This document shows, in pieces, positions 6,289-12,748 of a DNA stretch of 34,575 nt. This DNA is from a virus. Made by a program: the position numbers and the translations under genes. How positions within the stretch are numbered: position 1 is the stretch's first letter; the number at the start of each line of letters is the position of its first letter. A model generated the notes under the pieces. The model was not told the DNA's origin. It did not search any database and saw nothing but the letters and a program-made list of their open reading frames with translations. Location: positions 1-34,575 of IMG/VR virus record IMGVR_UViG_3300025070_000118; one strand, given 5' to 3'.

Positions 6289-7094
6289 TCGCCTCCATCT
6301 TTTTGGCAGAAAAAATCTTCGCTATCGAAAATCCAGTCGCCCTGACGCTCCATTGTTTCTTTTATGCTTCGATATGTTGTTCCATCATAGCGAAACGTGT
6401 GTCCAAATTCATCCTCCAATGACGCCCACCATTCCATTCTGTCTGGATGATCTCGCCACATTTCGGCCAGCTTATGTTCGCTTTTAAGAAAGCATCCATC
6501 GCAGTTTGAATGTGGAGTGATGCCATTGAATATGGGAAGCTGAAGATCAAAAGGCTGATGCTTCCAAAAATTCTCAACATCACGCTTTGACATTTCAGCA
6601 TCAAAAAGAGGAAACCAGTTATCCCACATTTTATCTCTGCTTGGCTTTATTCTGTATGCTTCATCAGCGCGAAGCCCAACAGTGTTGATCCATTTCTTCC
6701 AGCCAAGTGATCTGCAATATCTTTTTATTGTCAGCAGCTTTGTCTCTTGCGTGCATTTTCTGCGCATAGTGTTGGGAATGTATTTTGCGGCGCGGATCAT
6801 CGCCTCCAAAGGCTCACCGTTTCGGCTGGCGCTGTTGTGGCTGACAACCTCATAACCAACCTTTCCATTTTTGCGCGTGTATTCCAGCCAAGTGATTGGC
6901 ACTGACCATCGATCACTGCACTCCTGCACGAAATCCAATGTCTCTGGCATTTCGCGGCCAGTGTTCGCAAAAACAACCTTCACTCGATCAGGAAGATCGC
7001 CGTTGGCTTCGAGTATCTGATGCAGCATATAACCGCTGGTGCGGCCACCGCTAAACGAAATTAAGACATTTCCATCTGGAAGAACAAAACTCAT
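6276..7094 (-). CDS. PAPS reductase-like PP-loop (adenine nucleotide alpha hydrolase) protein
   Basis: The 272-residue protein has the PP-loop SFSGGRTSGYML (13-24), FANTGREMPETLDFV and a later RRKCTQETK block, all typical of phage PAPS-reductase-family proteins. It also has GLRADEAYR and a paired-cysteine SNCDGCFLKS near the C-terminal third. The family uses ATP or APS/PAPS-type nucleotides. In phages the true substrate is mostly untested; sulfur chemistry or nucleic-acid modification are both possible. ATG 7094 overlaps the stop of the DUF1064 gene as ATGA, and the gene runs into the winged-helix gene. Full length; all visible motifs are intact. Confidence 0.85.
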   Translation of the reverse strand: MSFVLPDGNVLISFSGGRTSGYMLHQILEANGDLPDRVKVVFANTGREMPETLDFVQECSDRWSVPITWLEYTRKNGKVGYEVVSHNSASRNGEPLEAMIRAAKYIPNTMRRKCTQETKLLTIKRYCRSLGWKKWINTVGLRADEAYRIKPSRDKMWDNWFPLFDAEMSKRDVENFWKHQPFDLQLPIFNGITPHSNCDGCFLKSEHKLAEMWRDHPDRMEWWASLEDEFGHTFRYDGTTYRSIKETMERQGDWIFDSEDFFCQKDGGECTG

Positions 7095-7444
7095 GTTTCC
7101 CTGACCTCAAGTCCCATTGCACGGGCTACTGCAACCCGCACTTCATAATCTCGCGTAGGAAAGCCCTTCGCATCCTCATAGATCCTGACGCCATCCTCCA
7201 TATAGCTGAAGTCAAACGTCAGCTTCATCTTGCGACCTGTTCTAGTTAATAATGGCCCCTGCTGCCCGATCAGTTCAACCTTAACTTGGCGCTCCAGATC
7301 AGTGATTTCGCCGGCGCGAAGCAAAAGCTGCAAGTATCCCCAGCGCGCCGCTTCTTTCTTGCTGTCGAACTTGATGCCGCCCACAACCGTTTTCTTTGCG
7401 CCATACTTGTTGCGAAACTGTTTAGCCGGGATCTTCACTTCCAT
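7091..7444 (-). CDS. DUF1064-type nuclease, 117 aa
   Basis: The pattern NKYGAKKTVVGGIKFDSKKEA (split: NKYGAKK and GGIKFDSKKEAARW), then LERQVKVEL, FDFSYMEDG and YEDAKG matches the DUF1064 family of small phage nucleases. The FDF and EDAK elements resemble a PD-(D/E)xK-type active site. The listed open frame extends upstream to 7528, but ATG 7444 (MEVKIPAKQF) is preferred because it starts inside the last codons of the regulator gene and begins the family-like region. The role in replication or recombination is inferred from position. Confidence 0.75.
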   Translation of the reverse strand: MEVKIPAKQFRNKYGAKKTVVGGIKFDSKKEAARWGYLQLLLRAGEITDLERQVKVELIGQQGPLLTRTGRKMKLTFDFSYMEDGVRIYEDAKGFPTRDYEVRVAVARAMGLEVRET

Positions 7445-7638
7445 GCCTCCATTGGCACGGCGCCATTTGTCAGTTCCTCGATGCGCTTGCGAACTGCTTT
7501 GTGCGGCCTGACCTTTCCAGACAACCACCGAGAGATGTCTGGGCCGTTTACACCAATCTGCTCAGCGAACCAGTTCTTGCGCACGCCATTGGTCTTGAAC
7601 CATTCATTAAAAAGAATAACTGCTTGTGTTTTTTCCAT
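7435..7638 (-). CDS. small HTH transcriptional regulator, 67 aa
   Basis: This Cro-sized protein has one helix-turn-helix: about residues 19-45, WFAEQIGVNGPDISRWLSGK, with an R-P after the recognition helix and a K/R-rich third helix. ATG 7638 has GAGGG four to five bases upstream; the in-frame ATG 7650 lacks one. It is the first leftward gene after the divergent control region and starts 28 bases past a candidate promoter carrying a TGCAA-N8-TTGC site, so autoregulation is plausible. No CI-like partner or integrase is present, so a lytic control role is more likely than a lysogeny repressor. Confidence 0.75.
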   Translation of the reverse strand: MEKTQAVILFNEWFKTNGVRKNWFAEQIGVNGPDISRWLSGKVRPHKAVRKRIEELTNGAVPMEAWK

Positions 7639-7665
7639 AGTACCCTCCATTTGTGATTACATCAT

Positions 7666-7693
7666 ACTTTAAAAAAAAATTAGCACAATGCAA
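7666..7693 (-). promoter_or_regulatory. candidate leftward promoter before the HTH regulator
   Basis: On the minus strand TTGCAT (7688-7693) is followed after 16 bases, including a run of T residues, by TAAAGT (7666-7671). The arrangement, TTGCAWTGTG then TAA(A)GT, matches the candidate promoter near 4724-4757. The operator 7689-7706 overlaps its -35. Confidence 0.45.
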
Positions 7694-7706
7694 ATTATTT
7701 ATTGCG
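7689..7706. promoter_or_regulatory. operator candidate TGCAA-N8-TTGCG
   Basis: This is the second copy of the dyad found at 4753-4770, here with one arm mismatch. It lies in the only divergent gap, between the leftward regulator gene and the rightward recombination operon, so one bound protein could control both directions. A rightward promoter is expected about here, but I find no convincing -35/-10 pair. Confidence 0.45.
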
Positions 7707-7753
7707 TTTGCCGCTAATACCATTTAAGTGTCAATTCATCAACGGAGGACAAT

Positions 7754-8080
7754 ATGTTTAAGTGGAAAAGACAAAACGGTAAAGTAGTCGCCAACCGCAC
7801 TTGGATCATGACTGAGGCTTGGGCTGTCGTTAATCGCTTTAAAAAGATGGGTGTTAAAAAGCCAATTGGCGAAGCAATGAAACTGGCTTGGTATCAAGCT
7901 AAAATGGAAATTAGCGTGCAGCAGAGCGTTTCTGTACAGCAATCTGACATTACCGAGCTTGCTAAGCTTGGCCGCAATCGTCTGCAAGAAATGGCAAGCA
8001 ACATCAATAATATTGATCGGCAAAACGCTGCTGATCGAAAAGCATTGGCTGATATTCAATCAGCTATGTTCTACGCGTAA
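7754..8080 (+). CDS. hypothetical protein, 108 aa, first gene of the rightward operon
   Basis: The protein is helical and basic at its start (MFKWKRQNGKVV), then rich in Trp, Met and Lys to residue 50, with a Gln/Ser run (VQQSVSVQQSD) and a charged C-terminal helix. No family is recognised. GGAGG lies about six bases before the ATG. It heads the recombination operon and is separated by 12 bases from a small membrane-protein gene. The function is unknown. Confidence 0.7.
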   Translation: MFKWKRQNGKVVANRTWIMTEAWAVVNRFKKMGVKKPIGEAMKLAWYQAKMEISVQQSVSVQQSDITELAKLGRNRLQEMASNINNIDRQNAADRKALADIQSAMFYA

Positions 8081-8092
8081 GGAGGAAAAAAC

Positions 8093-8191
8093 ATGCGTAT
8101 TCGTGATTTACTTTGTGACCTGATCGGGGCCATCGCAATCTTTGGTGGAGGCTATGCCTTCTTAATTATTGGCTATGCACTGGGGTATTGA
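8093..8191 (+). CDS. small membrane protein, 32 aa
   Basis: Short ORF with a strong ribosome site (GGAGG seven bases upstream). The product starts MRIRDLLCDLIGA and is almost wholly hydrophobic from residue 10 (IAIFGGGYAFLIIGYALGY), one transmembrane helix. It ends one base before the Erf start codon. I see no family. A role in early membrane interference or as a linker for coupling is possible. Confidence 0.55.
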   Translation: MRIRDLLCDLIGAIAIFGGGYAFLIIGYALGY

Positions 8192-8192
8192 T

Positions 8193-8789
8193 ATGACCAA
8201 AACAATCGCAACAGCACTGGCCGCTGCACAGGCCAACATGGGCAAAGCCCTAAAGCAATCCAGCAACCCGCACTTCCGCAGCAAATATGCGGATCTTGGC
8301 AGCGTAATGGACGCCTGCCTGCCTGCGCTTAATGAGCAAGGCATTGCAGTCATTCAGCCCACTGGCGAAGACGAACAGGGGCGCTTTGTCGAAACCGTGA
8401 TGATCCACGGCGAAAGCGGCGAACAGCTTTCTTGTCGCGTGCCGTTAATCGTAGGCAAGAACGACATGCAAGGCTATGGCTCTGCTGTAACCTACGCTCG
8501 CCGTTATGGCCTCATGGCAATGGCCGGCATTGCCCCAGAAGATGACGATGGCAACGCTGCGGCCAAAGCTGCACCAAAGCAGGAAGCTCCAAAGCGCATA
8601 ACAGCTGAGCAATTCCAAGAAATCCAATCTCTAATCGATGGCACACAGGCTGATGAAAACAAGCTTTGCGCCTATTGGAAAGTCGAAGCCCTGCACGACC
8701 TCAACGACAAGCAGGCTGTTGATGCAATCTCTATGCTCAACAAGAAGCTGGCTAAAATGCAGGAGGCTGATAATGGAACAGAGGAGTGA
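8193..8789 (+). CDS. erf: Erf-family single-strand annealing recombinase
   Basis: The protein anneals complementary single strands in phage recombination. The N-terminal region has the ERF pattern: IATALAAAQANMGKALKQS, then NPHFRSKYADLGSVMDACLP, IAVIQPT and DMQGYGSAVTYARRYGLMAM, with Tyr-Ala-Arg-Arg-Tyr-Gly being a family hallmark. A linker rich in Ala/Lys/Pro follows (about 127-140), then a helical C-terminal end. The ORF could extend to 8169, but ATG 8193 directly follows the previous stop and starts the family region. 198 residues, full length. The partner exonuclease starts 17 bases before its stop. Confidence 0.9.
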   Translation: MTKTIATALAAAQANMGKALKQSSNPHFRSKYADLGSVMDACLPALNEQGIAVIQPTGEDEQGRFVETVMIHGESGEQLSCRVPLIVGKNDMQGYGSAVTYARRYGLMAMAGIAPEDDDGNAAAKAAPKQEAPKRITAEQFQEIQSLIDGTQADENKLCAYWKVEALHDLNDKQAVDAISMLNKKLAKMQEADNGTEE

Positions 8790-9390
8790 AGAATGGTACA
8801 CCGCTCGGCTGGGATGCGTCACTGCATCCCGTGCTGCCGATGTTATGGCAAAGACCAAAGCTGGATATAGCGCAAGCCGTGGCAATTATATGGCTCAGAT
8901 TATCACTGAGAGGCTCACAGAGCGCCCTACAGAGGGGTTTAGCAGTTCCGCTATGCAATGGGGTACTGATACAGAGCCACAAGCCCGCATGGCCTATGAG
9001 CTTATGACAGGCGAAACGGTTGAGGAAACTGGTTTTGTACCACATCCAACTATTAAGTTCTTTGGAGCATCACCTGATGGCCTAGTGGGGTCTGATGGCC
9101 TGATCGAGATCAAATGCCCAAACACCGCCACGCACATTGACACGCTGCTGTCTGACAAGGTGCCAAGCAAATACATCAAGCAAATGCATGTTCAGATGAT
9201 TTGTACAGATCGGCAATGGTGTGATTTTGTAAGCTTTGACCCTCGGCTGCCGGGAGATATGAACTTTTGGATGGAGCGCGTGCATCGTGATGCGGATCTG
9301 TGCAAAGACATTGAAACCGAAGTTATTGCGTTCTTAGAAGAAACCAACATGAAGCTCGATCAGCTTCGTGAAAAGTTTGGTCAAAGCTAA
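8773..9390 (+). CDS. YqaJ/lambda-exonuclease-family recombinase
   Basis: This is a 5'-3' exonuclease-type partner for Erf. Motifs are EEWYTARLGCVTASRAADVM at the start (6-25), WGTDTEPQARMAYE (63-76), then the active site SPDG (Asp102) and IEIKCP (Glu112 and Lys114), as in YqaJ and lambda exonuclease. The ORF as a whole could begin at 8638, but ATG 8773 has AGGAGG seven bases upstream and starts at the family N-terminus. The 205-residue length is normal for the family. Together with Erf it makes a two-component recombination system. Confidence 0.92.
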   Translation: MEQRSEEWYTARLGCVTASRAADVMAKTKAGYSASRGNYMAQIITERLTERPTEGFSSSAMQWGTDTEPQARMAYELMTGETVEETGFVPHPTIKFFGASPDGLVGSDGLIEIKCPNTATHIDTLLSDKVPSKYIKQMHVQMICTDRQWCDFVSFDPRLPGDMNFWMERVHRDADLCKDIETEVIAFLEETNMKLDQLREKFGQS

Positions 9391-9809
9391 TGCCATATAA
9401 GGTTCGATTAACAGGCCCACGCCAGCGCATGTATGCACATCAGCTTATTGATGCTGCACCAGATTATTCTGTTGTCACCATTGTTGGAGGCGACAGAAGT
9501 CTGGATCAAAATGCTAAGATGTGGGCAATGTTAAGTGATATAGCTATGGCTCGGCCAGACCAACGAAAATGGCCACCAGAGACTTGGAAGTGTGCTTTCA
9601 TGCACTCTCTAGGTCATCAGGTGCAGTTTGCTGATGGGCTGGATGGATCTGGCCCATTCCCTTTAGGGTTCAAAACATCAAAACTAAACAAGCAACAGAT
9701 GTCTGACTTAATTGAAGTAATTTACGAATATGGATCTCGGCATGGTGTCGAGTGGTCTGAAAAGGAGAAAAGCAATGTGGAAGTTCGTGATGCGCCCCAA
9801 GGCGCGTAA
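9390..9809 (+). CDS. ninB: NinB-like recombination protein
   Basis: The 139-residue protein has the NinB pattern: VRLTGPRQRMYAHQLID, VVTIVGGDRSLDQNAKMWAML, AMARPDQRKWPPETWKCAFMH, then TSKLNKQQMSDLIEVIYEYG and the ending HGVEWSE. NinB (Orf) in lambda supports RecBCD-independent recombination by acting with SSB. The ATG overlaps the exonuclease stop as TAATG. The ribosome site of the next gene lies inside its tail. All characteristic blocks are present, so this is probably full length. Confidence 0.92.
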   Translation: MPYKVRLTGPRQRMYAHQLIDAAPDYSVVTIVGGDRSLDQNAKMWAMLSDIAMARPDQRKWPPETWKCAFMHSLGHQVQFADGLDGSGPFPLGFKTSKLNKQQMSDLIEVIYEYGSRHGVEWSEKEKSNVEVRDAPQGA

Positions 9810-9957
9810 GGAATTGGCAAGAATAAACGAAGAGCGCGCAAGAGTGGAGGAAGCCATCAAGCGCGCCAGACGAAACAAGAAGCGGGTGACTGACTTGTAT
9901 TCATATGCCCAGAAATTAACCTTGGAGGCGCATCGCTGGGAAAAGTATTTCAAATGA
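9775..9957 (+). CDS. short basic coiled-coil protein, 60 aa
   Basis: ATG 9775 has AAGGAG seven bases upstream; the longer frame starting at 9730 lacks one. The product is Lys/Arg/Glu-rich and helical throughout (MWKFVMRPKARKELARINEE, then REEAIKRARR-like EEAIKRARRNKKRVTD), ending HRWEKYFK. A DNA-binding or adaptor role is plausible but undocumented. It overlaps ninB by 35 bases and the HNH gene by four (ATGA). Confidence 0.65.
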   Translation: MWKFVMRPKARKELARINEERARVEEAIKRARRNKKRVTDLYSYAQKLTLEAHRWEKYFK

Positions 9958-10292
9958 ACTTAACTGGCAAGCCTCCAATGGGGTTAAAGCAGCCAAAACC
10001 AGAGCGCGGCACGAAAGCTGCAAAGAAACATTTGCAACGCGTTAAGGAACTTCCCTGCGTTATCTGCCGACGATCTGGCCCATCAGACGCACATCACATC
10101 ATCTGCGATAGATACGGAACAAACAAAGCGAGCGATTTCGATGTCATCCCACTTTGCAAAAACTGCCACCAAGTTGGGCCAAGTTCTATACACGAAAACA
10201 AACGTGCATGGATCGAGCGAAATGGCCCAGATCACGCCTATCTCGAAACCGTTAAAACATGGCTTGAAGAAAACGACAGCCATTCCATGTGA
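9954..10292 (+). CDS. Ref/DUF968-type HNH-like nuclease
   Basis: The 112-residue protein has a zinc-knuckle HNH-like core: CVIC (35-38), DAHHI (45-49), then DFDVIPLCKNCHQVGP (61-76) with Cys68, Cys71 and His72. HENKRAW and NG-PDHAYLE follow. This resembles the RecA-dependent Ref-type nucleases (DUF968). The N-terminus is basic. The start codon overlaps the previous stop as ATGA. Its likely role is resolving recombination intermediates, from position after NinB and from family use. Confidence 0.8.
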   Translation: MNLTGKPPMGLKQPKPERGTKAAKKHLQRVKELPCVICRRSGPSDAHHIICDRYGTNKASDFDVIPLCKNCHQVGPSSIHENKRAWIERNGPDHAYLETVKTWLEENDSHSM

Positions 10293-10617
10293 AATTAGAG
10301 GTGAGGTCTATCCATCGTTTAAAGCAGCCGCAGAAGCGTTGGGCATATCACCAACTGCAATCACCAGAATGCTTAATCGCAAGGGAACGCTGGAAACAGT
10401 TGGGCTTGGTAAAAACGGGCCTATTGGAAAAACAAACGCAGCGAAAGAAATCACGCTGTGGGGAGAAACCTTTGCATCAAGAACAGAGGCAGCAAAAGCG
10501 CTCGGCATGACGCGAGAATGTTTCTCAAAACGCATCTCTAAAAGCGCGTCACAAAATCAAAAGCATTCTTTGATGCTTTCTGTTATGCAATATAAGCAAA
10601 AGCGTGCTAAGTTATAA
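10222..10617 (+). CDS. tandem NUMOD-like DNA-binding protein, 131 aa
   Basis: Two internal repeats share a pattern: IRGEVYPSFKAAAEALGISP (about 30-48) and LWGETFASRTEAAKALGMTR (about 78-97). Both resemble NUMOD-type modules of homing nucleases, in which the small helix-turn-helix contacts DNA. There is no visible nuclease domain. The frame is open from 10141; ATG 10222 (MAQITPISKPL) is my choice, overlapping the HNH gene by 71 bases with a weak ribosome site. The function is likely DNA binding. Confidence 0.65.
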   Translation: MAQITPISKPLKHGLKKTTAIPCEIRGEVYPSFKAAAEALGISPTAITRMLNRKGTLETVGLGKNGPIGKTNAAKEITLWGETFASRTEAAKALGMTRECFSKRISKSASQNQKHSLMLSVMQYKQKRAKL

Positions 10618-10630
10618 AAGAGCGCTCACT

Positions 10631-10669
10631 GGGGCGAGGATATTCTCCTCCCGTCTTCGCCCCAATTTT
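10631..10669. terminator. hairpin between convergent operons
   Basis: GGGGCGA (10631-10637) pairs with TCGCCCC (10657-10663), with inner GAGGA/TCCTC complementarity. The plus strand continues AATTTT, as in a weak Rho-independent terminator for the rightward operon. On the minus strand the hairpin lies 5 bases past the stop of the DUF6321 gene and is followed by a TTTT after 11 bases. It probably serves both converging operons. Confidence 0.65.
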
Positions 10670-10943
10670 AACAATTCCAAGCTCGACGCGACCAGTAATT
10701 AGCTGACAGCTTGCTATTCTTACCTTTTATGCCACCAGACCTCGCACAATAAGATGCCTTGCGCTTAGGCTGATCCTTCTTGATGGACATAGCGGGATCG
10801 CCAAAGTTGATCTTCTTTACGGTATCACCTTCGACAGCGAGAACCTCGAACTTCTTTGGCCCGCCACGGCGAGGCTTGTTTACAGCCGTAAAACCGTGAC
10901 GTTTCTTAGCCGCAGCAATCTTTTCTGCTTTGGTCTTAGCCAT
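10668..10943 (-). CDS. DUF6321-like basic protein, 91 aa
   Basis: The sequence MAKTKAEKIAAAKKRHGFTAVNKPR, VLAVEGDTVKKINFGDP and the ending KLSANYWSRRAW resemble DUF6321-type proteins of marine phages. In the usual form the C-terminal part is LSAAYWANKVKW-like; here it carries extra Cys residues. The protein is very Lys-rich and may bind nucleic acid or condense DNA. Its ATG overlaps the stop of the 19-codon gene (TAATG). Last gene of the leftward arm, before the terminator. Confidence 0.75.
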   Translation of the reverse strand: MAKTKAEKIAAAKKRHGFTAVNKPRRGGPKKFEVLAVEGDTVKKINFGDPAMSIKKDQPKRKASYCARSGGIKGKNSKLSANYWSRRAWNC

Positions 10944-11002
10944 TACTTTTTCTTGCCACCTTTTTTGGTGCCTTTTTTAGTGCCTTTTTTCATACCATAC
11001 AT
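10943..11002 (-). CDS. micro-gene encoding a 19-aa Lys/Gly peptide
   Basis: The ORF reads MYGMKKGTKKGTKKGGKKK. AGAGGA lies nine bases before the ATG, and the ATG shares a base with the TAA of the DUF5872-type gene (TAATG). Its own stop shares a base with the ATG of the DUF6321-type gene. Both couplings make translation likely. The peptide is strongly cationic with a repeated KKGT unit. Too short for most gene callers. Confidence 0.5.
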   Translation of the reverse strand: MYGMKKGTKKGTKKGGKKK

Positions 11003-11250
11003 TATGCTTTCCTCTTCTTTCCACTAGCTGTTGTTGACCAATTCACTCGTTTTGAGCCGGTCTTCTTTGCTGCCTCTGATTTAGAAATCTTCGACGCAAC
11101 CTTTTTAGGGCGACAGGCGGGATATGGCCTCTTTGATTTACCTTTGGAAGATGTGCGTCCACAGGCTTCACCTGTTTTAACGTCAACCCACTCTTCTCTA
11201 AACCACTTACCCAGCCCACCTTTGGCACTAGGCTTTTTTGCTTTTGCCAC
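11002..11250 (-). CDS. DUF5872-like basic protein, 82 aa, GTG start
   Basis: The product starts MAKAKKPSAKGGLGKWFREEW and has EWVDVKTGEACGR, PYPACRPKK and SKSEAAKK blocks, as in DUF5872-type phage proteins. A longer frame exists upstream to 11394 but overlaps the 62-aa gene throughout. GTG 11250 has AAGGTGG six bases upstream and is chosen on that basis. It overlaps the end of the 62-aa gene by 23 bases. Cys residues may bind a metal; the C-terminal half is strongly cationic. Confidence 0.65.
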   Translation of the reverse strand: MAKAKKPSAKGGLGKWFREEWVDVKTGEACGRTSSKGKSKRPYPACRPKKVASKISKSEAAKKTGSKRVNWSTTASGKKRKA

Positions 11251-11416
11251 TTTTAGCCACCTTGTTATTCCCGCCGCGCCAACCGCCGCCTTTTTCTTTA
11301 TACCACTTAGCTGCCCAAGCATTAGCATATGCTGAAGGATAAACTTTAAATTTTTTCTTGGCCGCAGATTTAGCCCTAGACCACAGTGCTGCATCTGTTG
11401 GCGTTGCTTTACCCAT
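11228..11416 (-). CDS. small basic DUF5872-related protein, 62 aa
   Basis: The sequence LWSRAKSAAKKKFKVYPSAYANAW, AAKWYKEKGGGWRG matches a conserved block (RAKKKF.VYPSAYANAW) seen in marine phage proteins near DUF5872. It is Lys-rich and may bind nucleic acid. GGAGAT lies five bases before ATG 11416 within the lysozyme gene, and the gene overlaps the lysozyme stop by eight bases. The next gene overlaps its end. Confidence 0.75.
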   Translation of the reverse strand: MGKATPTDAALWSRAKSAAKKKFKVYPSAYANAWAAKWYKEKGGGWRGGNNKVAKSGKSKKA

Positions 11417-11924
11417 TCATCATCTCCAATGCTGCTTCCAAAGTTTCTTTATTCCTGCGCGTCCAGCCCCGACCGAATGTTTCAAAGGTGCTAAGACGTT
11501 CGTAAAACCTCTGACGCGTATGATAAACAGCCTCAATGATTTTGTCTGGCTCTTCATTTGCCACAGCCTGCAATGTCATGGGGCCAATCGCACCGTCTTG
11601 CTTTGCGCCGACAGCTTTCTGTATTGCCTTGGCTGGCCGTTTACTTCCAGAGTTTACAGCCCAGTCAAACGCGCACCAGTCAACGCCGCTTGGCAAGTCA
11701 TCACCGCGCACCTTATCCCAGTAGTTCTTGCGATAGATCGGCGCAACATCAGCAGGCGTCAAAGCACGCATCTCTGCCTCGCTGCTTTCTTTGCCTGTCC
11801 ATGCGTCATAGACAGCCTTGGTAACGCCAAGGTTTGTCATGCCGCCGGGATCTTTAGGATGATTTACAAAACCACCTTCGTGGTGCAGCAACATCTCCAA
11901 ACACTTATCAAAGTTCTGTTTCAT
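11409..11924 (-). CDS. GH108-family endolysin (lysozyme)
   Basis: The enzyme cuts peptidoglycan at lysis. The catalytic block is HEGGFVNHPKDPGGMTNLGVT split around Glu16 (HEGGF, 15-19) and DPGGMTNLGVT (25-35), which is the GH108 signature. A C-terminal peptidoglycan-binding-3-like segment follows (KAIQKAVGAKQDGAIGPMTL). Length, 171 residues, is normal. No signal peptide or SAR helix is seen, so it needs a holin for export. It overlaps the holin gene at 11921 (ATGA). Confidence 0.9.
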   Translation of the reverse strand: MKQNFDKCLEMLLHHEGGFVNHPKDPGGMTNLGVTKAVYDAWTGKESSEAEMRALTPADVAPIYRKNYWDKVRGDDLPSGVDWCAFDWAVNSGSKRPAKAIQKAVGAKQDGAIGPMTLQAVANEEPDKIIEAVYHTRQRFYERLSTFETFGRGWTRRNKETLEAALEMMNG

Positions 11925-12307
11925 TTGTTTTTCCCAAAGAATTTAGTGGCAGAACGCACACCAAAGCTGGCAGCAACAATAACGCCCAAAGTATACTGAT
12001 ACCAGTCAGGCATGGCTTCCAGCGCTGTAAACCCCTCTGCAACGGTTGTGCGACCCCATTCGCCACAAAATGAAAGCACCAATGGCACAGAAAACAAACC
12101 CACAAGCCATTCATCTTTAAAACTGTTCTGCGAGCCTTCAGCCATGATGCGCTCCCAGTCGGCAACGCTGGTCTTTTCAGACAGCATGATTTTAGCTTTG
12201 GCCTCTGCCTCAGTTAGCTTTAGCTTGGCCTCTGCTGCATTCTTATCAGCCTTGCCTTGCAACCATGATCCAGCCAGATTTGCCACTGGCGCTATGAACT
12301 GCATCAT
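11921..12307 (-). CDS. holin of the 3-TM GTA type
   Basis: The 128-residue protein matches the GTA_holin_3TM pattern: a hydrophobic start (MMQFIAPVANLAGSWLQGK), an Ala/Lys/Glu-rich helix (22-46) and then KDEWLVGLFSVPLVLSFCG and QYTLGVIVAASFGVR as further hydrophobic segments. It probably forms the membrane lesion that lets the lysozyme reach the wall. The start and the stop overlap neighbours as ATGA. Position next to the lysozyme supports the call. Confidence 0.8.
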   Translation of the reverse strand: MMQFIAPVANLAGSWLQGKADKNAAEAKLKLTEAEAKAKIMLSEKTSVADWERIMAEGSQNSFKDEWLVGLFSVPLVLSFCGEWGRTTVAEGFTALEAMPDWYQYTLGVIVAASFGVRSATKFFGKNK

Positions 12308-12492
12308 TTCTCAGACCCCAGCCATATGGCAAAAGCTCCGCTCATGGCCCCGGTGACAACTGATATTAGGCCAGCTTGTTGCGTTGATAAATCTGGCTGG
12401 CTTAACGCCCATTCGATACAGCGTATATACATCACCGTCATTACCAGCATCATAAGACGCGGCATGATCTTCCAAGCAAGTATCTTTTCCAT
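12304..12492 (-). CDS. small two-helix membrane protein, holin-like, 62 aa
   Basis: The product has two hydrophobic segments: about 11-28 (PRLMMLVMTVMYIRC) and about 40-58 (AGLISVVTGAMSGAFAIWLG), joined by a short polar loop. This topology is that of a small holin or antiholin. No specific family is recognised. Its stop overlaps the 3-TM holin start as ATGA. Its start follows the previous stop by one base. Confidence 0.65.
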   Translation of the reverse strand: MEKILAWKIMPRLMMLVMTVMYIRCIEWALSQPDLSTQQAGLISVVTGAMSGAFAIWLGSEK

Positions 12493-12493
12493 G

Positions 12494-12748
12494 TCAAACC
12501 TCTATGTTCACATTAGCCCCTATTGGCTTAGAGGCTGTGGTCTTAGAACCAAATCTATCATAACCTTGAGATAATTCCAAACTTTGCTTTCTAAGCTCTT
12601 CTAAGTGCGTGTGATTGGCTCTGTGTTCTTTAGCTACCCTCTGCTCCACCAAGTGGTTTTCTATGCGCTCACGGGTCTTCGTTTGGGTATGTATGTCCGA
12701 GCTTACACTAAACGGCATGCTGCCAACCCCAGAAACCCCGTCTGACAT
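12494..12748 (-). CDS. hypothetical charged protein, 84 aa
   Basis: The N-terminal 20 residues are Gly/Ser-rich (SDGVSGVGSMPFSVSSD), then a charged helix follows (TRERIENHLVEQRVAKEHR to LRKQSLELSQ). The tail is Thr/Ser/Lys-rich. No family is recognised. The start overlaps the preceding stop as TGATG. It lies between a TM/coiled-coil protein and the holin genes, so a spanin-like or virion role is possible but unsupported. Confidence 0.65.
   Translation of the reverse strand: MSDGVSGVGSMPFSVSSDIHTQTKTRERIENHLVEQRVAKEHRANHTHLEELRKQSLELSQGYDRFGSKTTASKPIGANVNIEV

Noticed and set aside
7671-7679. A-run as a terminator U-tract
   Set aside because: No GC hairpin precedes it on either strand; it lies inside a promoter region.
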